Of a stretch of 33,693 nucleotides of DNA, positions 8,232-15,000 are shown piece by piece. How positions within the stretch are numbered: the stretch's first letter is position 1; each line of letters opens with the position of its first letter. The notes under the pieces were generated by a model, which searched no databases, had not been told where the DNA came from, and was given only the letters and a program-made list of their open reading frames with translations. A program made the position numbers and the translations under genes. The stretch comes from Woeseia sp. (lineage in GTDB: Bacteria; Pseudomonadota; Gammaproteobacteria; Steroidobacterales; Woeseiaceae), in contig JABDKF010000249.1 of the NCBI GenBank assembly GCA_013003155.1, forward strand, positions 1-33,693. Direction: 5' to 3'.

Positions 8232-8260
8232 ACACTAGGTATAGTGTCCGTCGCTGTCAA
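8232..8260 (-). promoter_or_regulatory. sigma-70 promoter of the btuB riboswitch leader
   Basis: On the minus strand a perfect TTGACA (8260-8255) is followed by 17 bases and TAGTGT (8237-8232; the key T, A and final T are kept). Transcription would start near 8225, just before the riboswitch begins. The -10 lies in a small dyad, ACACTA-GGTA-TAGTGT at 8232-8247, which could bind a regulator. Confidence 0.65.
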
Positions 8261-8269
8261 GGACGCATC

Positions 8270-8298
8270 TTGAGTCATGCGGCGGCTACGGCCATAGT
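8270..8298 (+). promoter_or_regulatory. weak candidate promoter for the HisN-like gene
   Basis: TTGAGT (8270-8275), 17 bases, then CATAGT (8293-8298); each hexamer has four of six matches. It is correctly placed for the GTG at 8325 and back to back with the btuB promoter. Weak evidence only. Confidence 0.3.
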
Positions 8299-8324
8299 GT
8301 CGCTTCAACAAACAGGAGCCATTA

Positions 8325-9119
8325 GTGGACGACGGCAAAAAGGTTCAGGAATCGCAAGAGCTTAGCGTTGCGCTCGAGGCAGCTCGCGCGGCGGCGAAAC
8401 TCAGCAGGCGGTTTTACAGCGGCAATTTTACCATTCGTACCAAGGCAGACCGCACGCCAGTGACGCAGGCTGATGTCGAATGCGAACAACTCATCCGCGA
8501 AATTATTCTGGGTGCGTTTCCCGACCACGGATTTTTCGGCGAAGAGACCGGCAAGTCCCGGGAAGACAGTTCGAGACTGTGGCTGGTCGACCCAATAGAC
8601 GGCACCAAGGGTTTCGTGCGTCAGTACCCGTTTTTTTCCACGCAAATCGCGCTAAGTCGTGAGGGTGAGCTGGTGCTCGGTGTTTCCAGCGGCACGATGT
8701 TCGATGAGCTTGCCTGGGCTGAGCGCGGCGCGGGTGCGTGGTTGAACGGCAAGTCGTTGCGGGTCAGCAACACTGCAGAGATCGAAAACGCCGCCGTCTC
8801 CGCGGGCAACCTCGCGTCACTCGCGGCCAGCGCCGGGTGGCAGGCCTATGGCGAACTCGTTGCGGCTGTGGACCGGATTCGCGGCTACGGAGACTTCTAT
8901 CACTATCATTTACTTGCTGCCGGCAAGATTGATGCGGTTATCGAGTCGGACGTGAATATCCTCGATATCGCTGCGCTGAAAGTCATCGTCGAGGAGGCCG
9001 GCGGAGTCTTCACGGATCTCAACGGAGGCGAGGTTGATCTGCAAACGCGCTCTGTACTGGCGGCAAATCCGGCGCTGCATGCCGCCATACTGCCGCGAAT
9101 TTCAGGTTTCGTACAATGA
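8325..9119 (+). CDS. hisN: inositol monophosphatase-family phosphatase, HisN-like (histidinol-phosphatase)
   Basis: A 264-residue Mg-dependent phosphatase. The metal-binding motifs are GEETG (Glu ligand), LVDPIDGTKGF (Asp-Pro-Ile-Asp-Gly-Thr) and 'DVNILDIAALKVIVEEAGG', where the ligand Asp is kept though the usual preceding Trp is Leu. 'KADRTPVTQADVECEQLIRE' is the normal N-terminal signature. HisN-type members dephosphorylate L-histidinol phosphate; other members act on inositol monophosphate or PAP (CysQ), so the substrate is not certain. The start is GTG at 8325, with AGGAG at 8314-8318. It ends three bases from the end of the convergent btuD-like gene. No other histidine genes are nearby. 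Confidence 0.78.
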   Translation: MDDGKKVQESQELSVALEAARAAAKLSRRFYSGNFTIRTKADRTPVTQADVECEQLIREIILGAFPDHGFFGEETGKSREDSSRLWLVDPIDGTKGFVRQYPFFSTQIALSREGELVLGVSSGTMFDELAWAERGAGAWLNGKSLRVSNTAEIENAAVSAGNLASLAASAGWQAYGELVAAVDRIRGYGDFYHYHLLAAGKIDAVIESDVNILDIAALKVIVEEAGGVFTDLNGGEVDLQTRSVLAANPALHAAILPRISGFVQ

Positions 9120-9122
9120 TAT

Positions 9123-9905
9123 TCAGCCGCTGGCAAAGAACAGGGTGTTGCCGCGCCACTCTACGGCATCCATCGACGTCGCATACAGACTGCTCAAAGT
9201 GTCGCTAGTCAGCACTTGCTGTGTCGGACCAAACTCCCATCGTCCATCTCCAAACAACAGCAGGCAATCCGTCGCGAAGCGTACGGCCAGGTTGACGTCG
9301 TGCAAACTGGCAATGACCGTACCCCCTCTCTGTGTTTCACCACGAAACACTTTCAGCACGTCCAGTTGGTGTTGCGGGTCGAGATGGTTCGTCGGCTCGT
9401 CGAGTAAGTAAAGCTGCGGTTGTTGCGCGAGCGTCTGTGCAATGGCCACGCGACGGCGCTCCCCGCCTGATAACGTTGCAACATCCCGCGCATGCAGCGT
9501 TGCGAGGTCCACACGTTGCAGGCAACCCAGCACAATTTCCCGATCTTCCGGTCCTTCCCATTGCAAGGGGGGTACGTGCGGATGTCGGCCTGCCAGTGCG
9601 GTGTCAAACACCGTTGCCGGAAACGCATCGTCAGAATGCTGCGGCAGCAACGCAAGTTGTCGAGCAATGTCCTTGCGAGGCAGCGACGCCAGGTTCGCTT
9701 CATGCAACGCGACGGAGCCCGCGGCTGGCGGCCGCAAGCCAGCCAGGGTGTGCAGCGTCAGCGACTTGCCCGCACCGTTCTGACCGAGCACCGCGACGAA
9801 TGCGCCCGTGGCAACCTTAAGCTCAAGCTTTTCGACCAGCAGCCTGCCCGGCACTTCCACGTTCAGATCGTTGCAGGTCAGCATTAAATTACCGTCTGTG
9901 CTCAT
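9123..9905 (-). CDS. btuD: BtuD/FecE-like ABC transporter ATP-binding protein
   Basis: A 260-residue ATPase of the iron-siderophore/B12 importer class. Walker A is GQNGAGKS, the signature is LSGGERRRV, Walker B is LYLLDEPTNHLD and the switch His is in ASLHDVNLA. This class pairs with FecCD-type permeases and BtuF-type binding proteins. The likely partners are the permease at 25,435-26,415 and the lipoprotein at 4,672-5,547, both in this window but not adjacent. The gene is 43 bases downstream of the HExxH-protein gene on the same strand and may be co-transcribed with it. Cobalamin specificity is inferred from the btuB/adenosyltransferase context; a siderophore or heme substrate is possible. 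Confidence 0.83.
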   Translation of the reverse strand: MSTDGNLMLTCNDLNVEVPGRLLVEKLELKVATGAFVAVLGQNGAGKSLTLHTLAGLRPPAAGSVALHEANLASLPRKDIARQLALLPQHSDDAFPATVFDTALAGRHPHVPPLQWEGPEDREIVLGCLQRVDLATLHARDVATLSGGERRRVAIAQTLAQQPQLYLLDEPTNHLDPQHQLDVLKVFRGETQRGGTVIASLHDVNLAVRFATDCLLLFGDGRWEFGPTQQVLTSDTLSSLYATSMDAVEWRGNTLFFASG

Positions 9906-9948
9906 GCACGGAGGCTAGCGGCAAGCCCGTACCAATGCCAGTTGCGTC

Positions 9949-10719
9949 TCAACGGACAAGGCGTATTTCCGCAGCCGTGTCAGGTCCTATCAAGACATAC
10001 TCCAGGCTGGACGGAACGATCGCTTGTTGGTCAGCGACCGCTATGCGTCCGCCCATCAATTCCGCGAAACGTTGCGGAAAAAGCGGCAATAATTCAGGTT
10101 CCGCGAAGCCGTCCGGGTACCGCGGTAAACCGCTCGCGGGGTCGTACTTGTCCGTGGCGCCCAGCGTGTGCAGGAATTCATGGGCGATAACGACGTTGTT
10201 ACTGCCGATCTGGCGGCGCCCGGTGTACGCGTTAACCAGTCCGACCATGCCTTTTTGCAGTCCTACCGAATTCTCGAGTCGCGCACCTTCGCGAGCCTCG
10301 AAGTAACGGACAAAGATTCGGACATCCGGCGCGGGTGAATCCTGCGGGGATGCTGCACGGTGCGCCCACCAGCGCATCTTCAGGCTCCAGGCCATGATCG
10401 AAAGCCGGCTATTGGCCAGCGGCACGTCCGGCGGCTGTTGATCGATAATCTCGCCAAGCTCAATACGCACTGGCCGTTCTAAACTGACTCCGTAGCGACT
10501 GACCTCCCGCGCCAGGAAGCTTTCGATTTCTGCAAACAGGGCCACGTCAAGATTTTCAATATAGCGCCGGCTGGCGGCGCTGCCGTCGCCGTTGATCGGA
10601 TAGATCTTCACCCACAGGCTGTTATTCCAGTCAGTGCTGCGCGCCTGCGCCAACCAGGTCGTCCCGGACACGAAAATCAGCAACAACAACAGCAGGGTTA
10701 TGCGAACGACTCTAAACAT
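9949..10719 (-). CDS. exported HExxHxxGxxD protein, putative zinc metalloprotease
   Basis: I do not recognise the family. The 256-residue product begins with a hydrophobic signal sequence or anchor (residues about 5-25, 'ITLLLLLLIFVSGTTWLA'). Its key feature is HEFLHTLGATD at residues 180-190 (10,150-10,182), an exact HExxHxxGxxD zinc motif of the metzincin type with Asp as third ligand. About 30 residues later 'FAELMGG' places Met222 where a Met-turn might be. Upstream are 'IEIGE'-like strands and a conserved-looking 'MVGLVNAYTGRRQIGSNNVVIAHE' stretch (shown in part). I expect a periplasmic or inner-membrane-anchored protease, but catalytic activity is inferred. It sits between the amidase and btuD-like genes on the same strand. 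No clear ribosome-binding site is seen before the ATG. Confidence 0.7.
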   Translation of the reverse strand: MFRVVRITLLLLLLIFVSGTTWLAQARSTDWNNSLWVKIYPINGDGSAASRRYIENLDVALFAEIESFLAREVSRYGVSLERPVRIELGEIIDQQPPDVPLANSRLSIMAWSLKMRWWAHRAASPQDSPAPDVRIFVRYFEAREGARLENSVGLQKGMVGLVNAYTGRRQIGSNNVVIAHEFLHTLGATDKYDPASGLPRYPDGFAEPELLPLFPQRFAELMGGRIAVADQQAIVPSSLEYVLIGPDTAAEIRLVR

Positions 10720-10813
10720 GAACGGCGCTCAAATTGCGAGCGTCGATTACGCCAGTGTCATGGGCCATGCGCCAGCGAGTGGTTCGCAGTTTCATTGGGC
10801 GTCGACCGTTCGG

Positions 10814-12382
10814 TCACGGGCGCATTGGATTTGTTGGATCGGGCACCCGGCGTGCTTTTCCGGCCTGTTCGAACGCGAATGCCATTTCGATCAACTGCCG
10901 TTCGCTGAAGGCGGTGCCGATAAAAGACAGACCAATCGGCAAGCCGAACACGTTGCCGGCCGGAACGGTCACATTGGCATAACCGGAAACCGCGGCGAAC
11001 GAGGAGCTGCCAACGCTAAAGTGATCGCCAAGCACATGGTCCGTCATCCAGGAGGGGCCGTTCGACGGAGCGATCAAGGCGTCGAGCTTGAATTCGCTCA
11101 ACGCCTTATCGATTCCTTCCTGCGCAATACGCTTCGAGTCGGCTAGTGCCTGCAGGTAGGCAGCATCCGTCAGCGGTCCTTTCTCCTGAGCGGCGATCAA
11201 ATTGTCCTGACCAAAAAACGGCATCGTGGCGTCCGCATTCTGCGTGTTGAACTCGATCACGTCGGCAAGCGAGCCGACCTCGGCACCGGCTGAGGCGAGA
11301 TAGCGATTCAGGTCGGCCTTGAATTCATACAGCAGTACGCCGTACTCCGCATCGCCCATGCCCTCAGTGTCGATATTTACGGGATCGATGATCTCAGCCC
11401 CGTTCTCCTCGATTAATCGAATGCTTTGGGCAAAGACTTCCTCAACCCGGGCATTCCGGCCTGAGCCGCCATAGGTACGCAGCACACCGATTCGCTTGCC
11501 CTGCAGGGCATCGGTCCGCAGGTCGGCGGCATAATCGGGCAATGTATCCGGCCTGTTTGACATCGCCGGGTCCTGATCGTCATGCGCCACCAGAACGTTG
11601 AGCAGCAGTGCCGCGTCTTTTACCGTCCGCGCCATCGGCCCGGCTGTATCCTGGCTGTGTGCGATGGGAATAATGCCGTCGCGACTGACCAGCCCGAGTG
11701 TCGGCTTGATACCCACAATGCCGTTGATCGAAGATGGGCAAATAATGGAACCGTCCGTTTCCGTGCCGATCGCCAACACGGTGAGATTTGCGGAAACCGC
11801 AACGGCCGAACCGGAAGAAGAACCACAGGGGTTGCGGCGGGGATCGTAAGCATTATTCGTTTGACCGCCGATACTGCTCCAGCCACTCGATGAATCGCGC
11901 GAACGGAAGTTCGCCCACTCGCTGAGATTCGCTTTCGCGAGTATCACAGCACCCGCTTCGCGCAATCGCGCAACGAGGAACGCGTCATCGGGAGCTCGAT
12001 GATCACGAAGCGCGAGAGAGCCGGCGCTGGTCGCCATCTGATCGCCAGTATCGATGTTTGCTTTTAACACGACCGGAACGCCGTGCAGCGGGCCGCGGCT
12101 CTGTCCGGCAGCACGCTCCCGATCGAGCTCATCGGCGATTGCCAGCGCGTCAGGATTGACTTCGATAATTGAATTGAGGATGGGGCCGTTGCGATCAATG
12201 GCCTCAATGCGTTCGAGATAAAGCTCAACAATTACACGCGTGCTGACTGAATCGTCCTGCAACGCACGTTGCAAACTGGCGATCGTGGCTTCTTCGATTG
12301 CGAATCGCGGGGCCTCTGTTTTTTCCGCACAAGCCGAGAACAGCAAGGCGCTCAGCAGTAGGGCTTTCACTTTTAGACTCAT
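10814..12382 (-). CDS. exported amidase-signature family protein (lipoprotein amidase)
   Basis: An amidase-signature hydrolase of about 522 residues. The Ser-cisSer-Lys triad is readable: Lys in 'VPVVLKANIDTGDQ', the Gly/Ser-rich 'NPCGSSSGSAVAVSANL', and the nucleophile region 'ETDGSIICPSSINGIVGIKPT'. The ATG at 12,382 gives a lipoprotein-like signal peptide (MSLKVKALLLSALLFSAC) and has GGAG seven bases upstream; the frame is open to 12,445 but the extra residues have no signal character. Exported amidases of this group (annotated as amidase or GatA-like) act on amides in the periplasm; the substrate is unknown. It is not the tRNA amidotransferase subunit, given the signal peptide and the absence of gatB/gatC. 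Confidence 0.88.
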   Translation of the reverse strand: MSLKVKALLLSALLFSACAEKTEAPRFAIEEATIASLQRALQDDSVSTRVIVELYLERIEAIDRNGPILNSIIEVNPDALAIADELDRERAAGQSRGPLHGVPVVLKANIDTGDQMATSAGSLALRDHRAPDDAFLVARLREAGAVILAKANLSEWANFRSRDSSSGWSSIGGQTNNAYDPRRNPCGSSSGSAVAVSANLTVLAIGTETDGSIICPSSINGIVGIKPTLGLVSRDGIIPIAHSQDTAGPMARTVKDAALLLNVLVAHDDQDPAMSNRPDTLPDYAADLRTDALQGKRIGVLRTYGGSGRNARVEEVFAQSIRLIEENGAEIIDPVNIDTEGMGDAEYGVLLYEFKADLNRYLASAGAEVGSLADVIEFNTQNADATMPFFGQDNLIAAQEKGPLTDAAYLQALADSKRIAQEGIDKALSEFKLDALIAPSNGPSWMTDHVLGDHFSVGSSSFAAVSGYANVTVPAGNVFGLPIGLSFIGTAFSERQLIEMAFAFEQAGKARRVPDPTNPMRP

Positions 12383-12517
12383 CGCTTGACTCCGCGAGCG
12401 CTGCCGAAATGTGGCAGACGAGCGTAAAGGCCGCGCCAGCCTCACGCAAGCGCAACCAGGGAGTTTGGCTCAAGGCCGAATTGAGAAAGTACCGAACAGA
12501 ATTAAAGGGTCACAAAT

Positions 12518-12544
12518 AAAAAACCCCGCGGTGAACCGCGGGGT
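12518..12544 (-). terminator. strong intrinsic terminator
   Basis: On the minus strand a 9-10 bp GC-rich stem (ACCCCGCGGT at 12,544-12,535 pairing with ACCGCGGGGT at 12,532-12,523) is followed by six T residues (12,523-12,518) and then ATTT. It ends the proposed sRNA and insulates the amidase gene from it. It is too far (about 465 bases) from the stop at 13,009 to be that gene's own terminator, and that gene already has one. Confidence 0.85.
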
Positions 12545-12721
12545 CAATCTCTCTTCTTATTATTAGAGAGGTAACTGGTTATTCGGCAAGCAAATACAAA
12601 TTATTATTGGAATTGGATTTCAAACTTATCGTTATTATTATTTTTTATAATTTTTCTTCTGGCGTCTTAGATCCTGTCTGTATTTTTTGCGCTTGCCCTC
12701 CAGTTACGCTTCGCTTGGGCA
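12518..12721 (-). ncRNA. candidate sigma-54-dependent small RNA with AAUAAUAA motifs
   Basis: The proposed RNA of about 204 nt runs from the predicted start of a -24/-12 promoter to an intrinsic terminator. It contains no ATG and no convincing small ORF. Visible structure: GUAACUGG (12,707-12,700) is fully complementary to CCAGUUAC (12,578-12,571), and GGCAAGC (12,697-12,691) to GCUUGCC (12,591-12,585), so a two-part long-range stem would close an A/U-rich loop. That loop holds AAUAAUAA at 12,632-12,642 (overlapping copies) and at 12,601-12,608. A third AAUAAUAA (12,557-12,564) is displayed in the loop of a CUCUCU/AGAGAG hairpin at 12,549-12,570. AAYAAYAA is the Crc/Hfq 'CA motif' of Pseudomonas CrcZ-type RNAs, which are also sigma-54 driven. 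The resemblance is inference; homology is not shown. Confidence 0.66.
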
Positions 12722-12731
12722 AGTCTTATAA

Positions 12732-12748
12732 AGCAAGAGCTGTGCCAG
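12732..12748 (-). promoter_or_regulatory. sigma-54 (-24/-12) promoter
   Basis: On the minus strand the site reads CTGGCACA-GCTC-TTGCT, against the consensus YTGGCACG-N4-TTGCW. GG (12,746-12,745) and GC (12,734-12,733) are exactly 12 bases apart. The predicted start is near 12,721. No annotated gene starts downstream before the terminator at 12,518-12,544. Confidence 0.78.
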
Positions 12749-12798
12749 CCTCGATAAAACCTTTTAAATTCAATGGTTTAAAAATTAGTCTTGCAGCA

Positions 12799-12823
12799 AA
12801 GCACGCGCTTTTGTAGCGTGCTT
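12799..12823. promoter_or_regulatory. dyad upstream of the sigma-54 promoter, likely enhancer-binding-protein site
   Basis: Perfect inverted repeat AAGCACGC - 9 bases - GCGTGCTT, centred about 90 bases before the predicted sigma-54 start. This spacing suits an NtrC/CbrB-type activator. Neither side is followed by a T run in the transcribed sense, so it is not a terminator. The protein that would bind it is unknown. Confidence 0.5.
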
Positions 12824-12956
12824 GTAAAAAATTTCGACATGCGAAGTTGGGCAATTCTGCAACAGGTCTCGCGTGCGGTCCGTAACTAATTGAATAATAT
12901 GAATGAATGTTTCTGCCCCCGAACCTGTCGGCCATCCCCGGGGTATGTATTATGTG

Positions 12957-12980
12957 AAAAAATGTCGCTAAACCGCGACA
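12957..12980 (-). terminator. intrinsic terminator of the pdxH-CPxCG-amidohydrolase operon
   Basis: On the minus strand, about 29 bases after the TAA at 13,009, TGTCGC-GGTTTA-GCGACA is followed by TTTTTT (12,962-12,957). The stem is 6 bp, modest but with a perfect T run. Its 5' arm shares three bases with the preceding larger hairpin at 12,978-13,004, so the two compete. Confidence 0.7.
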
Positions 12981-13004
12981 AATGTCCACTTTCCGGACAT
13001 TTGT
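12978..13004. repeat. perfect 10-bp inverted repeat after the amidohydrolase gene
   Basis: ACAAATGTCC - 7 bases - GGACATTTGT, starting five bases past the stop codon. As RNA it forms a stable hairpin directly before and overlapping the terminator hairpin; as DNA it could be a protein-binding dyad. Function is unknown. Confidence 0.6.
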
Positions 13005-13008
13005 AAAA

Positions 13009-15000
13009 TTATTCGACATCTTGAGGCGTTGCATCTTGCAGCAGCCTCGCGGCGCTGTAGAAACGCCCGTCCCGCACCACAGCAATGACTTCACCCACGT
13101 CGGCCAGCCGTCTGAGCGGGTCGCCTGTGACGAGCACCAGGTCGGCGCGCGAGCCGGCCTGCAATCTACCAATCTCCCCACCGGCACCTAGCGCATCGGC
13201 GGCGCCGCTAGTAGCAGCAACGAGCACATCGCGAGGACTCATGCCAACGGCGAGCAACGCCAAAAGCTCCGCTTGCGTCGCGAAGCCTGCCGGCAACCCG
13301 GACGGCCGGCTCCCGACAATGACGGTCGCGCTGCCCGCCAGCCAGCCGGGCTCGCCCGCAATACCTTGGCCAGAGAGGTTTTCGAGCTGCAAGCTACGAC
13401 CTTGCGGAGTTTGCTGCAGGTGACCAAGCCCTGGAGTTGTGCGTCCTGCCGCTCCAGAAACCAGCAGCATTTGCCGCCCGTCCGCCAGCTTGAGAACGTC
13501 GTCATAATGACGGCCGCTCGGTGAAGTCGGGAAGGTGGCGGTGCCAAGCAGCATGTCCGCGCCGGCCAGTAGTCCGGAATTCCAGTTAGCAGCCAGCAGC
13601 GGCAGGCCCTCTTGTCGCCACATCGAAATTGAGCGACTTCGGGCAATCTGAAAACCTGACGAATCAGGTATCTGCACCGCTCTTACGAAGGCCCTGGCGT
13701 CGCCGCTGGACGCGTCATTAACCGCGGCAACGGTTAACAAACGCGGGCCCGGTTGCGCAGCAGCATGCCATGTCGTTCGCGCCTGCTCGGGCGACAGGTC
13801 GGGGGATACCAGCGTTGTCACGCCGAAGGCCAATATGCGGGAGCCGAGGGCAGGCGTAAGGTTTGCTGGCAACGCTCCGTAGCTGTCGATTAAGCCGGGC
13901 AGCGCGGTGCTGTCGGGGATATCAATAACCAGCACATCGCCACGATCACGCTGTTCTTCAATCGCGGCAATGCGGCCGTTCTCAATGACGATGTCGACAC
14001 TATGCCGGTACTGGTCGCTCTCGCCGTCAAACAGGCGACTTGCGCGAATCACCATGCTGCCGCTTAGCGGCTTTGTGTTTGGCAAAGGCCGCTCATGCCG
14101 TCGCCATTGCGTCCACCGTTCAGATTTGCCAACGGCTGCAGAGAACGGCAGCGTCCGGGACTTCCGATCTTCGAAATGGCGCCACTTGATGACGCCGTCG
14201 GCCGCGTAAATGAATCGTGAGCGATCGCGCCAGGCAACGGGTGAGGCAAAGAAGTCTTCGCCGCTGGCATAAACGCGCGCCAGCGGTGGATCAGCCGGGA
14301 TGAGTATCATCAGGTCCAGCAGGCCGACCTCGTTTTGTGCGAGGAACGAAATCAAGGTGTTATCCGGTCGCCACGCAGGAGCGTAAATCGGCCGTGCCGA
14401 TTCGTGCAGGATTTGCGGCAGCTGACCCCAGCGTTTCAGCATCAGGTACCAGCGATTGCCCTCGTAGAGTCGGTAAATCAGGTGCCGGCCGTCGGCAGAC
14501 CATGCCGGGGATGATTCGTCACCCGCGTGATCCGTAAGCCGTGATGCCACACCGGTCGTCAGGTCCCGTTGCCAAATATCGAGACCGCTATCGTGGCGTG
14601 CCGCGGCAAACACGATTTGCTCTCCCGTCGGGTGCCAGGCGCCGTCTTGCTCCACTTGTATTGCTGGTGTGATGCGCTCCGGGACGTCATCTGCAAGCGC
14701 AATGCGCCAGAGTGAACTGCCGCCTGCGCGATTGCTGGCAAACAGTGCTGAAGTGCCATCGGGAGACCAGCGGGGCGCGCGGGCCTGCCAGTTGGCGTCG
14801 ACAAGCCGTCGTGCGTCACCGCCGCGGGCGGGAATGAGCCAGATGCTGCCAAGCAGGTCCGTGAGAACCCTGCCGTCGGCCGCGTTGATATCGGCACTGA
14901 TGTTCGTGCCCTGTGTCAATCGCAACTCAGCGGCCGGCAGCGGTGCAGCAAAAGGAATCAAGACAGCTGCCAGCACTAGCTGGCGAAACTCAGGAATCAC
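13009..15000 (-). CDS. exported TolB-like propeller/amidohydrolase fusion with degenerate active site
   Basis: Signal peptide first (QLVLAAVLIPFAAPLPAA). An N-terminal TolB/PD40-type beta-propeller follows with at least four blades: 'APRWSPDGTSALFASNRAGG', 'GAWHPTGEQIVFAAARHD', 'SPAWSADGRHLIYRLYEG' and 'APAWRPDNTLISFLA'. The C-terminal half is amidohydrolase-like: a composite sandwich strand (SRLFDGES, IVIENGRIAAIEE), then 'ALPGLIDSYGALPANL' and the closing 'GEIGRLQAGSRADLVLVTGDPL'. Active members have PGxIDxHxH; here HxH is replaced by SYG (about 13,871-13,905), and the barrel between these motifs is short, so hydrolase activity is doubtful. The start is uncertain: GTG at 15,000 has AGGT upstream and overlaps the CPxCG gene by 11 bases; ATG at 15,027 adds nine residues without a visible ribosome-binding site. 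It is last in the pdxH operon. Confidence 0.8.
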   Translation of the reverse strand: MIPEFRQLVLAAVLIPFAAPLPAAELRLTQGTNISADINAADGRVLTDLLGSIWLIPARGGDARRLVDANWQARAPRWSPDGTSALFASNRAGGSSLWRIALADDVPERITPAIQVEQDGAWHPTGEQIVFAAARHDSGLDIWQRDLTTGVASRLTDHAGDESSPAWSADGRHLIYRLYEGNRWYLMLKRWGQLPQILHESARPIYAPAWRPDNTLISFLAQNEVGLLDLMILIPADPPLARVYASGEDFFASPVAWRDRSRFIYAADGVIKWRHFEDRKSRTLPFSAAVGKSERWTQWRRHERPLPNTKPLSGSMVIRASRLFDGESDQYRHSVDIVIENGRIAAIEEQRDRGDVLVIDIPDSTALPGLIDSYGALPANLTPALGSRILAFGVTTLVSPDLSPEQARTTWHAAAQPGPRLLTVAAVNDASSGDARAFVRAVQIPDSSGFQIARSRSISMWRQEGLPLLAANWNSGLLAGADMLLGTATFPTSPSGRHYDDVLKLADGRQMLLVSGAAGRTTPGLGHLQQTPQGRSLQLENLSGQGIAGEPGWLAGSATVIVGSRPSGLPAGFATQAELLALLAVGMSPRDVLVAATSGAADALGAGGEIGRLQAGSRADLVLVTGDPLRRLADVGEVIAVVRDGRFYSAARLLQDATPQDVE

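Noticed and set aside
7639-8273. Several frames on both strands across the btuB leader.
   Set aside because: The region is a structured cobalamin riboswitch; the frames lack ribosome-binding sites and recognisable protein features.
12607-12816. Plus-strand frame of 69 codons in the AT-rich gap.
   Set aside because: Start is inside the antisense of the proposed sRNA loop, codon use is unlike the neighbours and there is no ribosome-binding site.
12799-12823. The AAGCACGC/GCGTGCTT inverted repeat as an intrinsic terminator.
   Set aside because: On the plus strand it is followed by A residues and on the minus strand by mixed sequence; a T run in sense is missing.
12726-13187. Open minus-strand frame of 153 codons covering the end of the amidohydrolase gene and the gene-free gap.
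   Set aside because: Its first half overlaps a well-supported gene in another frame, its second half is the sigma-54 promoter and dyad region, and no ribosome-binding site or family pattern is seen.
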